NCBI GenBank assembly: GCA_023411035.1
Contig: JAEYPE010000079.1
Span: forward strand, 1-22,535
Source of the DNA: Pseudomonadota bacterium
GTDB taxonomy: Bacteria; Pseudomonadota; Alphaproteobacteria; Azospirillales; Azospirillaceae
Reading direction: 5' to 3'
DNA length: 22,535 nt
The translations under genes were made by a program, and so were the position numbers. The notes below the pieces were generated by a model. It ran no database searches. It had not been told where the DNA came from and saw nothing but the letters and a program-made list of their open reading frames with translations. Below, one piece after another: positions 5,838-13,227 of the stretch. Each line of letters opens with the position of its first letter. The first letter of the stretch is position 1.

Positions 5838-8825
5838 ATGAGCGACGAGTTTCTTTTCGCCGACGACGAGCCGGGTACGGAAGCCGAGCCGGCGAAGGAA
5901 GCGGCGCCGGAGCCCGCCGATCCTTGGATCATCCTGATCGTGGACGACGATCCGGCGATCCATGCCACCACCAAGATGGTCCTGCGCGGCTTCACCTTCG
6001 AAGGCCGCCCGGCGCAATTCCTGTCCGCCGGCACCGCGGCGGAGGCGCGCAGCCTGCTGGAGCGGAATCCGGCCATCGCCGTGGTGCTTCTGGACGTGGT
6101 GATGGAATCGGACGATGCCGGCCTGCGGCTGGTGCGCATGATCCGCAACGAGCTGAACAACCGGCGTGTGCGCATCATCCTGCGCACCGGGCAGCCGGGG
6201 CAGGCGCCCGAACGCGACGTCATCCTGAACTACGACATCAACGACTACAAATCGAAGACCGAGCTGACGGCGCAGAAGCTGTTCACCTCCGTCGTCGCCG
6301 CCCTGCGCGGCTATCAGGACATCACCGCCATCGAGGACCACCGCCAGGGGCTGGAGCGCATCCTGGACGCCTCCTCCGCCCTGCTGGACAAGCGGACCAT
6401 GGCGGAGTTCGTCCGCGGCGCCGTGTCGAAGATCGCGGAGATCTGCCCGCCTTGCGAGGGCCTCGCCCTGTGCAGCCGATGGACGGAGGAGGAAACCAGC
6501 ACCGCCGCCCGGGAACCGCTGGTGCTGGGCGCCGGCGGCATCCACGCGGCGGCGGAGGGCAAGCCGGTGCGCGCCGCCCTGCCGGCGGAAGCGGCGGAGG
6601 CGGTGGCCCAGGCGCTGGCCGACGGGCGGAACCGCTATGAGCGGGAGCGCAGCCTGCTCGTCTTCCGCTCCACCTCGCGGCACCACGACACGGTGTTCCA
6701 CATCAGCCACCGGCGCCCCCTGACGGAGGACGAGCGGCGGCTGCTGGAGGTCTTCTGCTCCAAGGTCGCGGTCGGCTTCGACAACGTGCATCTGTACGAG
6801 GAACTGACCGCGCTGAACCGCAACCTGGAAAGCCAGGTGGCCGACCGGACCCGCGAACTGGTCGCCGCGACCGAGGCGGCGGAGGCCGCGCGGGCGGAGG
6901 CGGAAGCCGCCAACCAGGCCAAGTCGCTGTTCCTGGCGACCATGAGCCACGAAATCCGCACCCCCATGAACGGCGTCCAGGGCATGTTGGAGCTGCTGGA
7001 ATACACGCCGCTGACCCCCGAACAGCGGGAACTGGTTTCCGTCGTGCGTGATTCGGCGGGGGCGCTGCTGACCATCATCAACGACGTCCTGGACTTCTCG
7101 AAGATCGAGGCCGGGCGGCTGGATCTGGAGCGCATCCCGGTGTCTCTGTCCGCGGTGGTGGAAGGGGTGGCCGAGACGCTGGCCCCGGCGGCGCGGCAGA
7201 AGGATCTGGCGCTGGTCACCTTCGTCGATCCCGACCTGCCGCCGCTGGTCATGGGCGATTCGGTGCGCATCCGGCAGGTGCTGTTCAACATGGCCGGCAA
7301 CGCGGTGAAGTTCACCGCCTCCGGTTCGGTCCGCATCCGGGCGGAACTGGCGCGGTTCGAGGACGGGCGGGCGACCATCCGGATCGCCGTCACCGACACC
7401 GGCATCGGCATCGCCAAGGAGGCGCAGGCCCTGCTGTTCCGCCCCTTCACCCAGGCGGAGGTGTCGACCACCCGGCGTTTCGGCGGCACCGGGCTGGGGC
7501 TGTCCATCTGCCGCCGCCTGGCGGAGTTGATGGGCGGCGAGGTCGGCGTGACGAGCGAGCCGGGCCGGGGCTCCACCTTCTGGTTCACCTTCGCCGCCGA
7601 TCTCGTCCCGGACGGCGACTCCGGGGCCGTCGCCGCCCCGCCGCTTGCCGGGCTGTCGGTGCTGCTTCTGGCCGCCGACGATGAGGAGCGGCGGTTCCTC
7701 GCGCGCTACCTGAACACCGACGGCGCACTTTTGCTGGATGCGCCGGACGCGGCGGCGGCGATGCGGGCCCTGCCGCCCGGCACGCCCTGCGATGTCGTGC
7801 TCACCACCGCGGAGGAGGACTTGCGGGCGCTGGACGCCGCGGCACCGGGGCTGGCGCGCGGGCTGGTGCTGCTGGGCGGGCGTGGCGATCCGGCGGGTCT
7901 TTCCGGAGCGGCCTGCATCGCGCGCCCGGTGCGGCGCGGCCATCTGGTGCGCGCCGTGCTGGCCGCCGCGGGGCGCGGACCGGCGGTGGAGGCCGAAACG
8001 GTCCGCACCCCGGCGACGCCAATTGCACCAGTGGGAGGAGCGGCGTCCACACCCCGCATTCTGGTGGCCGAGGACCATCCGACCAACCGGCAGGTCATCC
8101 AGCGGCAGCTCGCCCTGCTGGGCCAGACGGCGGACATGGCGGAGGACGGCGTGCAGGCGCTCGCCCTCTGGCGTGAGAGGGATTACGCGCTGCTGTTGAG
8201 CGATTGCCAGATGCCGGAGATGGACGGCTTCGAGCTGACCCGCCGCATCCGCGCGGAGGAGGAGGCGAGCGGACGCCCCCGCCTGCCCATCGTCGCGATC
8301 ACCGCCAACGCCATGGCCGGCGAGGTCCAACGCTGTCTGGCCGCGGGGATGGACGACGGCATGTCGAAGCCGCTGGAGATCGACCAGTTGCGCCGCATGC
8401 TGGACCGCTATCTGCCGTCCGGCTCCGCTTCCGAGCCGGAGGAGGCTCCCTCACCGTCCGAGACGGCGGCGGACGCTGGCACCGACGGTCCGCCCATCGA
8501 CATCGGCGTTCTGGCGACGCTGTTCGACGGGGACATGGAGTTCGTCGCGCAACTGCTGCGGGAGTTCGTCCTCTCCAACAGCGACAGCCGCGACCGTCTG
8601 GTCGCCGCTCACGAGGCGGAGGATTGGGACGCGGTGCGGCAGGCGGCGCACAAGCTGGCGGGCTCGTCCCGCACGGTGGGCGCGCGCGATCTGGCCGCGG
8701 TGAGCGATGCCATCGAACTGGCCTGCGTGGACCGGCGGCTGGACGGGATCGGCGCGCTGGTCGCCCGCGCCGACCGGGAGCTTGGCCGCGCCGCCGCCTT
8801 CATCCACGGCGTGGCGGCGGTTTAG
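5838..8825 (+). CDS. Hybrid sensor histidine kinase with HPt domain
   Basis: A 995-residue cytoplasmic phosphorelay kinase with no membrane segment. Domain order: an N-terminal receiver (about 30-155; IILIVDDDP, phospho-acceptor Asp86 in LLDVVMES); a DUF3369 sensor region (about 165-315); a coiled coil (about 325-360); HisKA with His371 in ATMSHEIRTPMNG; HATPase (about 470-590; FNMAGNAVKF, DTGIGI, FGGTGLGLSI). Then come a degenerate receiver (about 605-710), a canonical receiver (about 735-855; ILVAEDHPTN, Asp789 in SDCQMPEMDG), and a C-terminal HPt domain with His938 in AAHKLAGSS. In the degenerate receiver the expected acceptor position reads VVLTTAEE, with no Asp. GGAGGGGG precedes the ATG. 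No response regulator gene is adjacent, so the output partner is unknown. The signal is also unknown; DUF3369 has no established ligand that I can state. Confidence 0.93.
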   Translation: MSDEFLFADDEPGTEAEPAKEAAPEPADPWIILIVDDDPAIHATTKMVLRGFTFEGRPAQFLSAGTAAEARSLLERNPAIAVVLLDVVMESDDAGLRLVRMIRNELNNRRVRIILRTGQPGQAPERDVILNYDINDYKSKTELTAQKLFTSVVAALRGYQDITAIEDHRQGLERILDASSALLDKRTMAEFVRGAVSKIAEICPPCEGLALCSRWTEEETSTAAREPLVLGAGGIHAAAEGKPVRAALPAEAAEAVAQALADGRNRYERERSLLVFRSTSRHHDTVFHISHRRPLTEDERRLLEVFCSKVAVGFDNVHLYEELTALNRNLESQVADRTRELVAATEAAEAARAEAEAANQAKSLFLATMSHEIRTPMNGVQGMLELLEYTPLTPEQRELVSVVRDSAGALLTIINDVLDFSKIEAGRLDLERIPVSLSAVVEGVAETLAPAARQKDLALVTFVDPDLPPLVMGDSVRIRQVLFNMAGNAVKFTASGSVRIRAELARFEDGRATIRIAVTDTGIGIAKEAQALLFRPFTQAEVSTTRRFGGTGLGLSICRRLAELMGGEVGVTSEPGRGSTFWFTFAADLVPDGDSGAVAAPPLAGLSVLLLAADDEERRFLARYLNTDGALLLDAPDAAAAMRALPPGTPCDVVLTTAEEDLRALDAAAPGLARGLVLLGGRGDPAGLSGAACIARPVRRGHLVRAVLAAAGRGPAVEAETVRTPATPIAPVGGAASTPRILVAEDHPTNRQVIQRQLALLGQTADMAEDGVQALALWRERDYALLLSDCQMPEMDGFELTRRIRAEEEASGRPRLPIVAITANAMAGEVQRCLAAGMDDGMSKPLEIDQLRRMLDRYLPSGSASEPEEAPSPSETAADAGTDGPPIDIGVLATLFDGDMEFVAQLLREFVLSNSDSRDRLVAAHEAEDWDAVRQAAHKLAGSSRTVGARDLAAVSDAIELACVDRRLDGIGALVARADRELGRAAAFIHGVAAV

Positions 8826-8874
8826 CAAATCCCCTTGTCCGCGAAGATGCGCACGCCGGCAATGACGGCAATTG

Positions 8875-9174
8875 TCAGTGGACCTTCACCTCGTTGCCGT
8901 GGTCCCGCCGATATATGTGCACATAATACGCAGCCATGGGATTGCCCCGGACATAATCCAGCAGGCGCCGTTCCGTCTCCGGAGAGGCATCGCGGATCAG
9001 CATCTGCCAAGCGGGCTCCATAGTGGCGCGCCGGGTCTCGTTGTGGGGAAGCATGATGAAGCCCGCCCATTCGGGTCGGAAATCGGACAGATAGCTTTCG
9101 GCGTAATGCCGCATCATGGACGGGTCGTTGACGTTGACCGTTTCCATATTTTCGAAGCAGACACGAAGCTGCAT
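8875..9174 (-). CDS. Conserved-looking small protein of unknown function downstream of fixX
   Basis: I do not recognise this 99-residue protein. It begins MQLRVCFENMETVNVND and contains the aromatic-rich stretches FRPEWAGFIML and YYVHIYRRDHGNEVKVH. No signal peptide, membrane segment or cysteine motif is visible; there is one Cys. The frame stays open upstream to 9321, but I chose ATG 9174. It has a GAGGGAG Shine-Dalgarno just upstream, and the longer frame would run through the fixX terminator hairpin at 9285-9313. The gene follows fixABCX on the same strand, so it could be expressed by read-through or from its own promoter in 9175-9284, where I find no clear sigma-54 or sigma-70 site. It converges with the histidine kinase gene, with 49 bp between the stops. 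Confidence 0.65.
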   Translation of the reverse strand: MQLRVCFENMETVNVNDPSMMRHYAESYLSDFRPEWAGFIMLPHNETRRATMEPAWQMLIRDASPETERRLLDYVRGNPMAAYYVHIYRRDHGNEVKVH

Positions 9175-9284
9175 TTCCCGTCTCCCTCGTTCCGCAGCCA
9201 TCGATGCAACGGATATGTGAGGCTCACGGCGTTTTTGCACCTGTCCGAAAGGCAGGGGCGGAAGAGATAAGCCCGCAACGAAGA

Positions 9285-9313
9285 AACCCCTTTCCGCAGG
9301 GCGGAAAGGGGTT
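9285..9313 (-). terminator. Rho-independent terminator after fixX
   Basis: A perfect 13-bp inverted repeat, AACCCCTTTCCGC (9285-9297) with its complement (9301-9313) and a 3-nt loop. On the minus strand it is followed by TCTTCGTT, a weak T-rich tail, about 75 bp past the fixX stop. A second, imperfect 11-bp inverted repeat (9343-9353 with 9370-9380) lies between it and fixX. Together they probably end the fixABCX transcript. Confidence 0.75.
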
Positions 9314-9387
9314 CTAGTCATGGCGGATAGGAGAGGGAGACGACCGGCGGTCCGGCGGCGAAGGCCGTAGGTCCGCCGGTGCGTTCC

Positions 9388-9681
9388 TCAACCGAACTTA
9401 TAACTGATGCCGTAGCCGCCGCGCGGGTAGTCCCACTGAATATTTTCCTTGTCCTGGCAGACCACGCGGCAGGTACCGCATTCCAGGCAGCCGTCGGTGG
9501 CCAGCGTCACGCTTCCGGTCTCGTTCTTCGTGTAGCAGGCCGCCGGGCAGCAGATGGTGCAGGCTTGGGACTCGCAGGATTTGCAGACCGCCTCGTTGCG
9601 GATCTGGATGTGCGGACGGCTCTCATCCACGATGTAGCGGTTCTGGTACAGCTTCTCTTCGATCTTGATCACGATGCTCAT
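9388..9681 (-). CDS. fixX: FixX, ferredoxin-like subunit of FixABCX
   Basis: The 97-residue Fe-S subunit of the FixABCX electron-bifurcating complex, related to the ferredoxin domain of ETF-quinone oxidoreductase. Cysteines at 33, 36, 41, 44, 45 and 49 (VCKSCESQACTICCPAACY) are followed by a second set, C65-x2-C68-x2-C71-x3-C75 (CLECGTCRVVC). The C-terminal WDYPRGGYGISYKFG is typical of FixX. In the family FixX carries the low-potential electrons on [4Fe-4S] clusters toward ferredoxin or flavodoxin for nitrogenase. Its ATG overlaps the fixC stop (ATGA), so the two are translationally coupled. It is the last gene of the operon, followed by the terminator hairpin. Confidence 0.97.
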   Translation of the reverse strand: MSIVIKIEEKLYQNRYIVDESRPHIQIRNEAVCKSCESQACTICCPAACYTKNETGSVTLATDGCLECGTCRVVCQDKENIQWDYPRGGYGISYKFG

Positions 9682-10979
9682 CGCACGGCCCTCACCATCT
9701 TGATTGCGTCGCCGACCAGACCCAGGACCGAGCGCTTCTTGACGAAGGACTTCATGATCTCCTTCTCCTTCGTCTTCTTGTCCACGCTGTCCACGGTGAA
9801 CCAGTTATGGGCGGCGGCGGTCAGCGTGTCGGGATAGGCGCCGAAGAACTGCTTGTTCTCGTGCATGATGCCCGGCAGGTTCCGGTACTTCTTCAAGTCC
9901 TTCATGATGAAGCTGTCGTCCAGCTTCTTCCTGTAGGCGGCGAGGTTGGCGGCGTTGAAGGGCTTGCCGGCCTTTTTCAGCTCGATCACCGTCTCCGCCG
10001 CCATGCGGCCCGAGGCCATGGCGAGGTTGGAGCCCTCGCGGTGGGCGGCGTTGTTGAAGTGGGCGGCGTCGCCGACCACCATCCAGCCGTCGCCATAGAG
10101 CTGCGGAACCGCCTTGTAGCCGCCCTCGGGGATCATGTGGGCGGCGTATTCCTTCATCTCCGCCCCTTCGATCAGCGGCTTGATGACGGGGTGGTTCTTC
10201 AGATCCTCCAGCATCTTGTAAGGCGGGATGGCGCCTTCCTTGAAGTCAGAGATCAGGCAGCCGATGCCAATCGTCAGCGATTCCTTGTTGGTGTAGAGGA
10301 AGGCCGTGCCGACCATGCCCTTGGTCACCTTGCCCATGATCTCGATGACCACGCCCTCTTCGTCCTTCAGGCCGAAGCGCTGCTGGATCAGATCGGGGTC
10401 GATGAACAGGATTTCCTTGACCGCCAGCGCGACGTTCTGCGGCGCCAGCTCCTGCTGGAAGCCGGCGCGGCGGGCCAGCAGGGCGTTCACGCCGTCGGCC
10501 ATGATGACCACGTCGGCGTGGATCTCGCCGCCCTCGCGGTCGGTGCGCACGCCGATGACCTTGCCGGACGCATCGCGGATCAGCTCCGTCACCGTGGTTT
10601 CGCAGATCTGAAGGCCGCCGGCCTCGCGGATCTTTTCGGAGAACCATTTGTCGATGTTGGCGCGGATGATCGTGTAGCGGTTCGGTTTCTCGCTGTTGAA
10701 GGCGTCCGACCGGTAGTTGGTGCCGATGTAGCTGTCGTCGCCCAGCAGCCAGATGCGCTGTTCGATGATGTGGCGTTCGGTCGGGCAATCCTCGCGGAAG
10801 TCCGGGATGATCTTCTCCAGCTCGGCGGCGTACATGATACCGCCCTGGACGTTCTTGGCGCCGGGATACTCCCCGCGCTCAAGCTGAAGGACGCTGAGGC
10901 CCTGCTTGGCCAGCGTATAGGCCGCCGCGTTGCCGGACGGGCCGGCACCGATGACGATGGCGTCGAACTTTTCGACCAT
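9678..10979 (-). CDS. fixC: FixC, ETF-quinone oxidoreductase-like flavoprotein
   Basis: FixC is the FAD subunit of FixABCX, homologous to ETF:quinone oxidoreductase, and passes one electron of the bifurcated pair to quinone. The 433-residue length is normal. The N-terminal dinucleotide fold reads DAIVIGAGPSGNAAA (GxGxxG at 11-16), with the ribose-binding Glu34 in LQLERGEYPGAKNVQGG. Later come VVIMADGVNALLARRAG and the FAD motif GDGWMVVGDAAHFNNAAHREGSNLAMASG. The gene follows fixB after 31 bp and overlaps fixX by 4 bp. In the family the complex is membrane-associated through FixC and FixX. The sequence has no obvious transmembrane helix. Confidence 0.98.
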   Translation of the reverse strand: MVEKFDAIVIGAGPSGNAAAYTLAKQGLSVLQLERGEYPGAKNVQGGIMYAAELEKIIPDFREDCPTERHIIEQRIWLLGDDSYIGTNYRSDAFNSEKPNRYTIIRANIDKWFSEKIREAGGLQICETTVTELIRDASGKVIGVRTDREGGEIHADVVIMADGVNALLARRAGFQQELAPQNVALAVKEILFIDPDLIQQRFGLKDEEGVVIEIMGKVTKGMVGTAFLYTNKESLTIGIGCLISDFKEGAIPPYKMLEDLKNHPVIKPLIEGAEMKEYAAHMIPEGGYKAVPQLYGDGWMVVGDAAHFNNAAHREGSNLAMASGRMAAETVIELKKAGKPFNAANLAAYRKKLDDSFIMKDLKKYRNLPGIMHENKQFFGAYPDTLTAAAHNWFTVDSVDKKTKEKEIMKSFVKKRSVLGLVGDAIKMVRAVR

Positions 10980-11010
10980 GGTCCTTGTGGCTCCTGTTCG
11001 TCCGGAGAGA

Positions 11011-12090
11011 TCAGCCGGCCAGCCGGTTGACCGACAGGCGCTTGCCGAAGGCGTCGGTCAGGGCGGGCAGGATGGTCAGCGCGTCGCCGACCAGCCCGAG
11101 ATGGGCGAAGTCGAAGATCGGCGCGTTGGGATCGGTGTTGATGGCCAGGATCAGGTCGGACTTCTCCATGCCGACCCGGTGCTGGATGGCGCCGGAGATG
11201 CCGGCGGCGATGTACAGCTTCGGGCGCACCGTCTTGCCGGTCTGTCCGACCTGACGGTCGAAGCCGGTCCAGCCGGCCTGCACCAGCGGGCGGGTCACCC
11301 CGACCTCGCCGCCGAGAACCTTGGCGAGGTCGAAGACCAGCTTCAGGTTCTCCGGCTTGCCCAGCCCCTTGCCCCCCGCCACGATGATGTCGGCGAAGGC
11401 GAGCTGCGCCTCGGTCTGCTCGCGGTCGGCGATGAAGCTCAGAACCTTGGTGATGACGTCGGTTTCGCGGAGCACCGGGAACACCTCGACCACGCGGCCG
11501 GTGCGGCTGCCGTCGCGCTCCGGCATGGACATCACGCGCGGGCGCACCGTGGCCATCTGCGGGCGGTAGGCCAGCGTCTGGATGGTGCACAGCAGGGTGC
11601 CGCCGAAGGTCGGGCGGGTGGCCGCCAGCGACCGGTTGTCCATGTAGATGTCCAGCTCGGTGCAGTCGGCGGTCAGGCCGGTGGCGAGCGTGGTGGCGAT
11701 GGCGCCGGCCAGGTCGCGGCCCAGCGTGGTGGCGCCCAGCAGCACGATCTCCGGCTTGTAGGTGTTGACCACGTCGGTCATCACCCGCGTGTAAGGATCG
11801 GTGCGGTAGTCCGCCAGAACCGGGTCCGTCACCTTGTAGACGACGTCGGCGCCGTAGGTGAAGGCGTCGGCGCAGATGGCGCTCAGTTCCGGGCTGTCGG
11901 CGCCCAGCACCACGGCCCCCACCTCGACCCCCAGCTTGTCGGCGAGCTTGCGGGCCTCGCCCACCAGCTCCCACGACACGGAATGGACGGAGCCGCGCTC
12001 CTGCTCCACGATCACCCAGATGCCCTTGTATTCCTTCAGGTGCTCGGGCAGTTGGAACTTGCGTCCCTGCGGCTTGCTTGGTTCGCTCAT
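11011..12090 (-). CDS. fixB: FixB, electron-transfer flavoprotein alpha-type subunit
   Basis: FixB is the ETF alpha-like subunit, 359 residues, pairing with FixA. The N-terminal ETF fold (GIWVIVEQERGSVHSVSWEL) has a short lead segment (MSEPSKPQGRKFQLPEHLKEYK). The C-terminal FAD domain (about 265-345) shows VGQTGKTVRPKLYIAAGISGAIQHRVGM, then LILAINTDPNAPIFDFAHLGLVGDAL, the standard alpha-ETF FAD signature. In bifurcating ETFs a second flavin sits at the FixA/FixB interface in place of AMP; this is family knowledge and is not visible here. The ATG at 12090 has a GGAGAGA Shine-Dalgarno and lies 55 bp after fixA. Confidence 0.98.
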   Translation of the reverse strand: MSEPSKPQGRKFQLPEHLKEYKGIWVIVEQERGSVHSVSWELVGEARKLADKLGVEVGAVVLGADSPELSAICADAFTYGADVVYKVTDPVLADYRTDPYTRVMTDVVNTYKPEIVLLGATTLGRDLAGAIATTLATGLTADCTELDIYMDNRSLAATRPTFGGTLLCTIQTLAYRPQMATVRPRVMSMPERDGSRTGRVVEVFPVLRETDVITKVLSFIADREQTEAQLAFADIIVAGGKGLGKPENLKLVFDLAKVLGGEVGVTRPLVQAGWTGFDRQVGQTGKTVRPKLYIAAGISGAIQHRVGMEKSDLILAINTDPNAPIFDFAHLGLVGDALTILPALTDAFGKRLSVNRLAG

Positions 12091-12145
12091 CGGGATGTCT
12101 CTCCGGCGGAGGATTCGTCAGGAACGGCGCGTCAAGGCCGGCGCG

Positions 12146-12997
12146 TCACAGGCCGGCGGCGGCGCGGGCGAGCAGCTCGTCGGCGAGTTTCGGCTGGGCG
12201 CCGAAGATGGCTTCCACCGCGGCTGCGGCCTGCGCTTCGGCGGTGGCGGCGTCGGCCTCGACCATCCTGGCCTTCTGGGCGCGCGGCTTCGGCACGAAGA
12301 CCTTCGACACGACGGTGGGCGAGCCCTTCAGGCCGACCTTCGTCTCTTCGGCGCCGGTGGTGTCCTTGCTCCAGGTCTTCAGGCCGTAGCGGGCGGCGCG
12401 GAACATGTCGTCCATCTTGCCGAAGCGGATGGTGTTCGTGCCTTCCAGCATCGTGATCATGCAGGGCAGGGCGGTCTTCAGCACCTGCACGCCGCCTTCG
12501 GAGCGGCGGTGCACGACGATCTCCCGCGCGCCCTCGTCGATCGACTCGATCTTGGAGATGTAGGTGAGCTGCTGGAAGCCCAGCCGGGTCGCGATGCCCG
12601 GACCGACCTGCGCGGTGTCGCCGTCCACCGTCTGCTTGCCGCAGAAGACCAGATCGACCGGCTCCTCCTCCGACAGTTTCCGGATCGCCGAGGTCAGGGC
12701 GTAGGAGGTCGCCAGCGTGTCCGAGCCTGCGAACTTGCGGTCGGTCAGCAGCACAGCGTCGTCGGCGCCCAGCGACAACGCCTTGCGAAGCGAGGTTTCG
12801 GCCATCGGCGGCCCCATGGTCAGGACGGTGACGCGGGCGCCGACCTTGTCCTTGATCCGCAGCGCCTCCTCCAGCGAGAAGAGGTCGAAGGGGTTGATGA
12901 TGGCCGGGACGCCCTGACGCATGATCGTGTTGGTCACGGGGTGGATGCGGATCTGGGCGCTGTCGGGCACCTGTTTGATACAGACAACGATGTGCAT
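12146..12997 (-). CDS. fixA: FixA, electron-transfer flavoprotein beta-type subunit
   Basis: FixA is the ETF beta-like subunit, 283 residues, that takes electrons from NADH in the FixABCX complex and supplies reductant to nitrogenase. The N-terminus MHIVVCIKQVPDSAQIRI, with INPFDLFSLEEALRIKDK and VTVLTMGPPMAETSLRKAL, is diagnostic. DLVFCGKQTVDGDTAQVGPGIATRLG and the later QVLKTALPCMITMLEGTNTIRFGK are also family-typical. It is the first gene of the operon. Its ATG lies about 44 nt downstream of the predicted start from a perfect sigma-54 promoter at 13052-13067, and a NifA UAS lies further up. Confidence 0.98.
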   Translation of the reverse strand: MHIVVCIKQVPDSAQIRIHPVTNTIMRQGVPAIINPFDLFSLEEALRIKDKVGARVTVLTMGPPMAETSLRKALSLGADDAVLLTDRKFAGSDTLATSYALTSAIRKLSEEEPVDLVFCGKQTVDGDTAQVGPGIATRLGFQQLTYISKIESIDEGAREIVVHRRSEGGVQVLKTALPCMITMLEGTNTIRFGKMDDMFRAARYGLKTWSKDTTGAEETKVGLKGSPTVVSKVFVPKPRAQKARMVEADAATAEAQAAAAVEAIFGAQPKLADELLARAAAGL

Positions 12998-13051
12998 CCC
13001 GGTCTCCTTGGCATTCCGCCGCCTGTCGCGCGGCGTGGCTGTAGTGCAGTC

Positions 13052-13067
13052 AGCAAGCGGCGTGCCA
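13052..13067 (-). promoter_or_regulatory. Sigma-54 -24/-12 promoter of fixABCX
   Basis: On the minus strand it reads TGGCAC-GCCGC-TTGCT, a full match to the RpoN consensus TGGCAC-N5-TTGCW, with GG/GC spacing conserved. The predicted transcript start is near 13041, giving a leader of about 44 nt to the fixA ATG at 12997. Confidence 0.93.
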
Positions 13068-13083
13068 GATTTGCGCAGTGCGG

Positions 13084-13096
13084 TAAGTTATTGAAG
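13084..13096 (-). promoter_or_regulatory. Possible IHF site of the fixA promoter
   Basis: On the minus strand CTTCAATAACTTA matches the IHF consensus WATCAANNNNTTR at all but the first two positions. It lies between the -24 element and the UAS, where IHF normally bends DNA for NifA-sigma-54 activation. It is part of a 23-bp block (13083-13105) shared with the nifIscA promoter. Confidence 0.5.
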
Positions 13097-13124
13097 ATGA
13101 ACGATATTATCCTTGTTGCGAGAT

Positions 13125-13140
13125 TGTCGCAAAAACGACA
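13125..13140. promoter_or_regulatory. NifA upstream activator sequence upstream of fixA
   Basis: TGT-CGCAAAAACG-ACA is an exact TGT-N10-ACA NifA site. It is extended to a larger inverted repeat (TTGTCG / CGACAA at 13124-13129 and 13136-13141). Its centre is about 90 bp upstream of the predicted fixA transcript start. It also lies 88 bp upstream of the divergent TPR/glycosyltransferase-like gene. No -24/-12 element faces that gene. Confidence 0.88.
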
Positions 13141-13227
13141 AAGCGAACGGGTGTCGCCTTCTCAACAGGGCGTGGCCCCGGCGGCGCTGGCCGGAGGGGC
13201 GGGGCGGGGTGTAAGCTGCGGTCCACC

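Noticed and set aside
4032..8330. A 1432-codon open frame on the minus strand
   Set aside because: It spans the antisense of four well-supported genes and has no recognisable domain; stop codons are rare in this GC-rich frame.
9175..9321. N-terminal extension of the unknown gene after fixX
   Set aside because: The additional frame would include the fixX terminator hairpin and lacks a good Shine-Dalgarno, whereas ATG 9174 has GAGGGAG ahead of it.
13112..13128. A second NifA site at TGTTGCGAGATTGTCG
   Set aside because: The right half reads TCG rather than ACA, so the TGT-N10-ACA rule fails; the true site begins at 13125.
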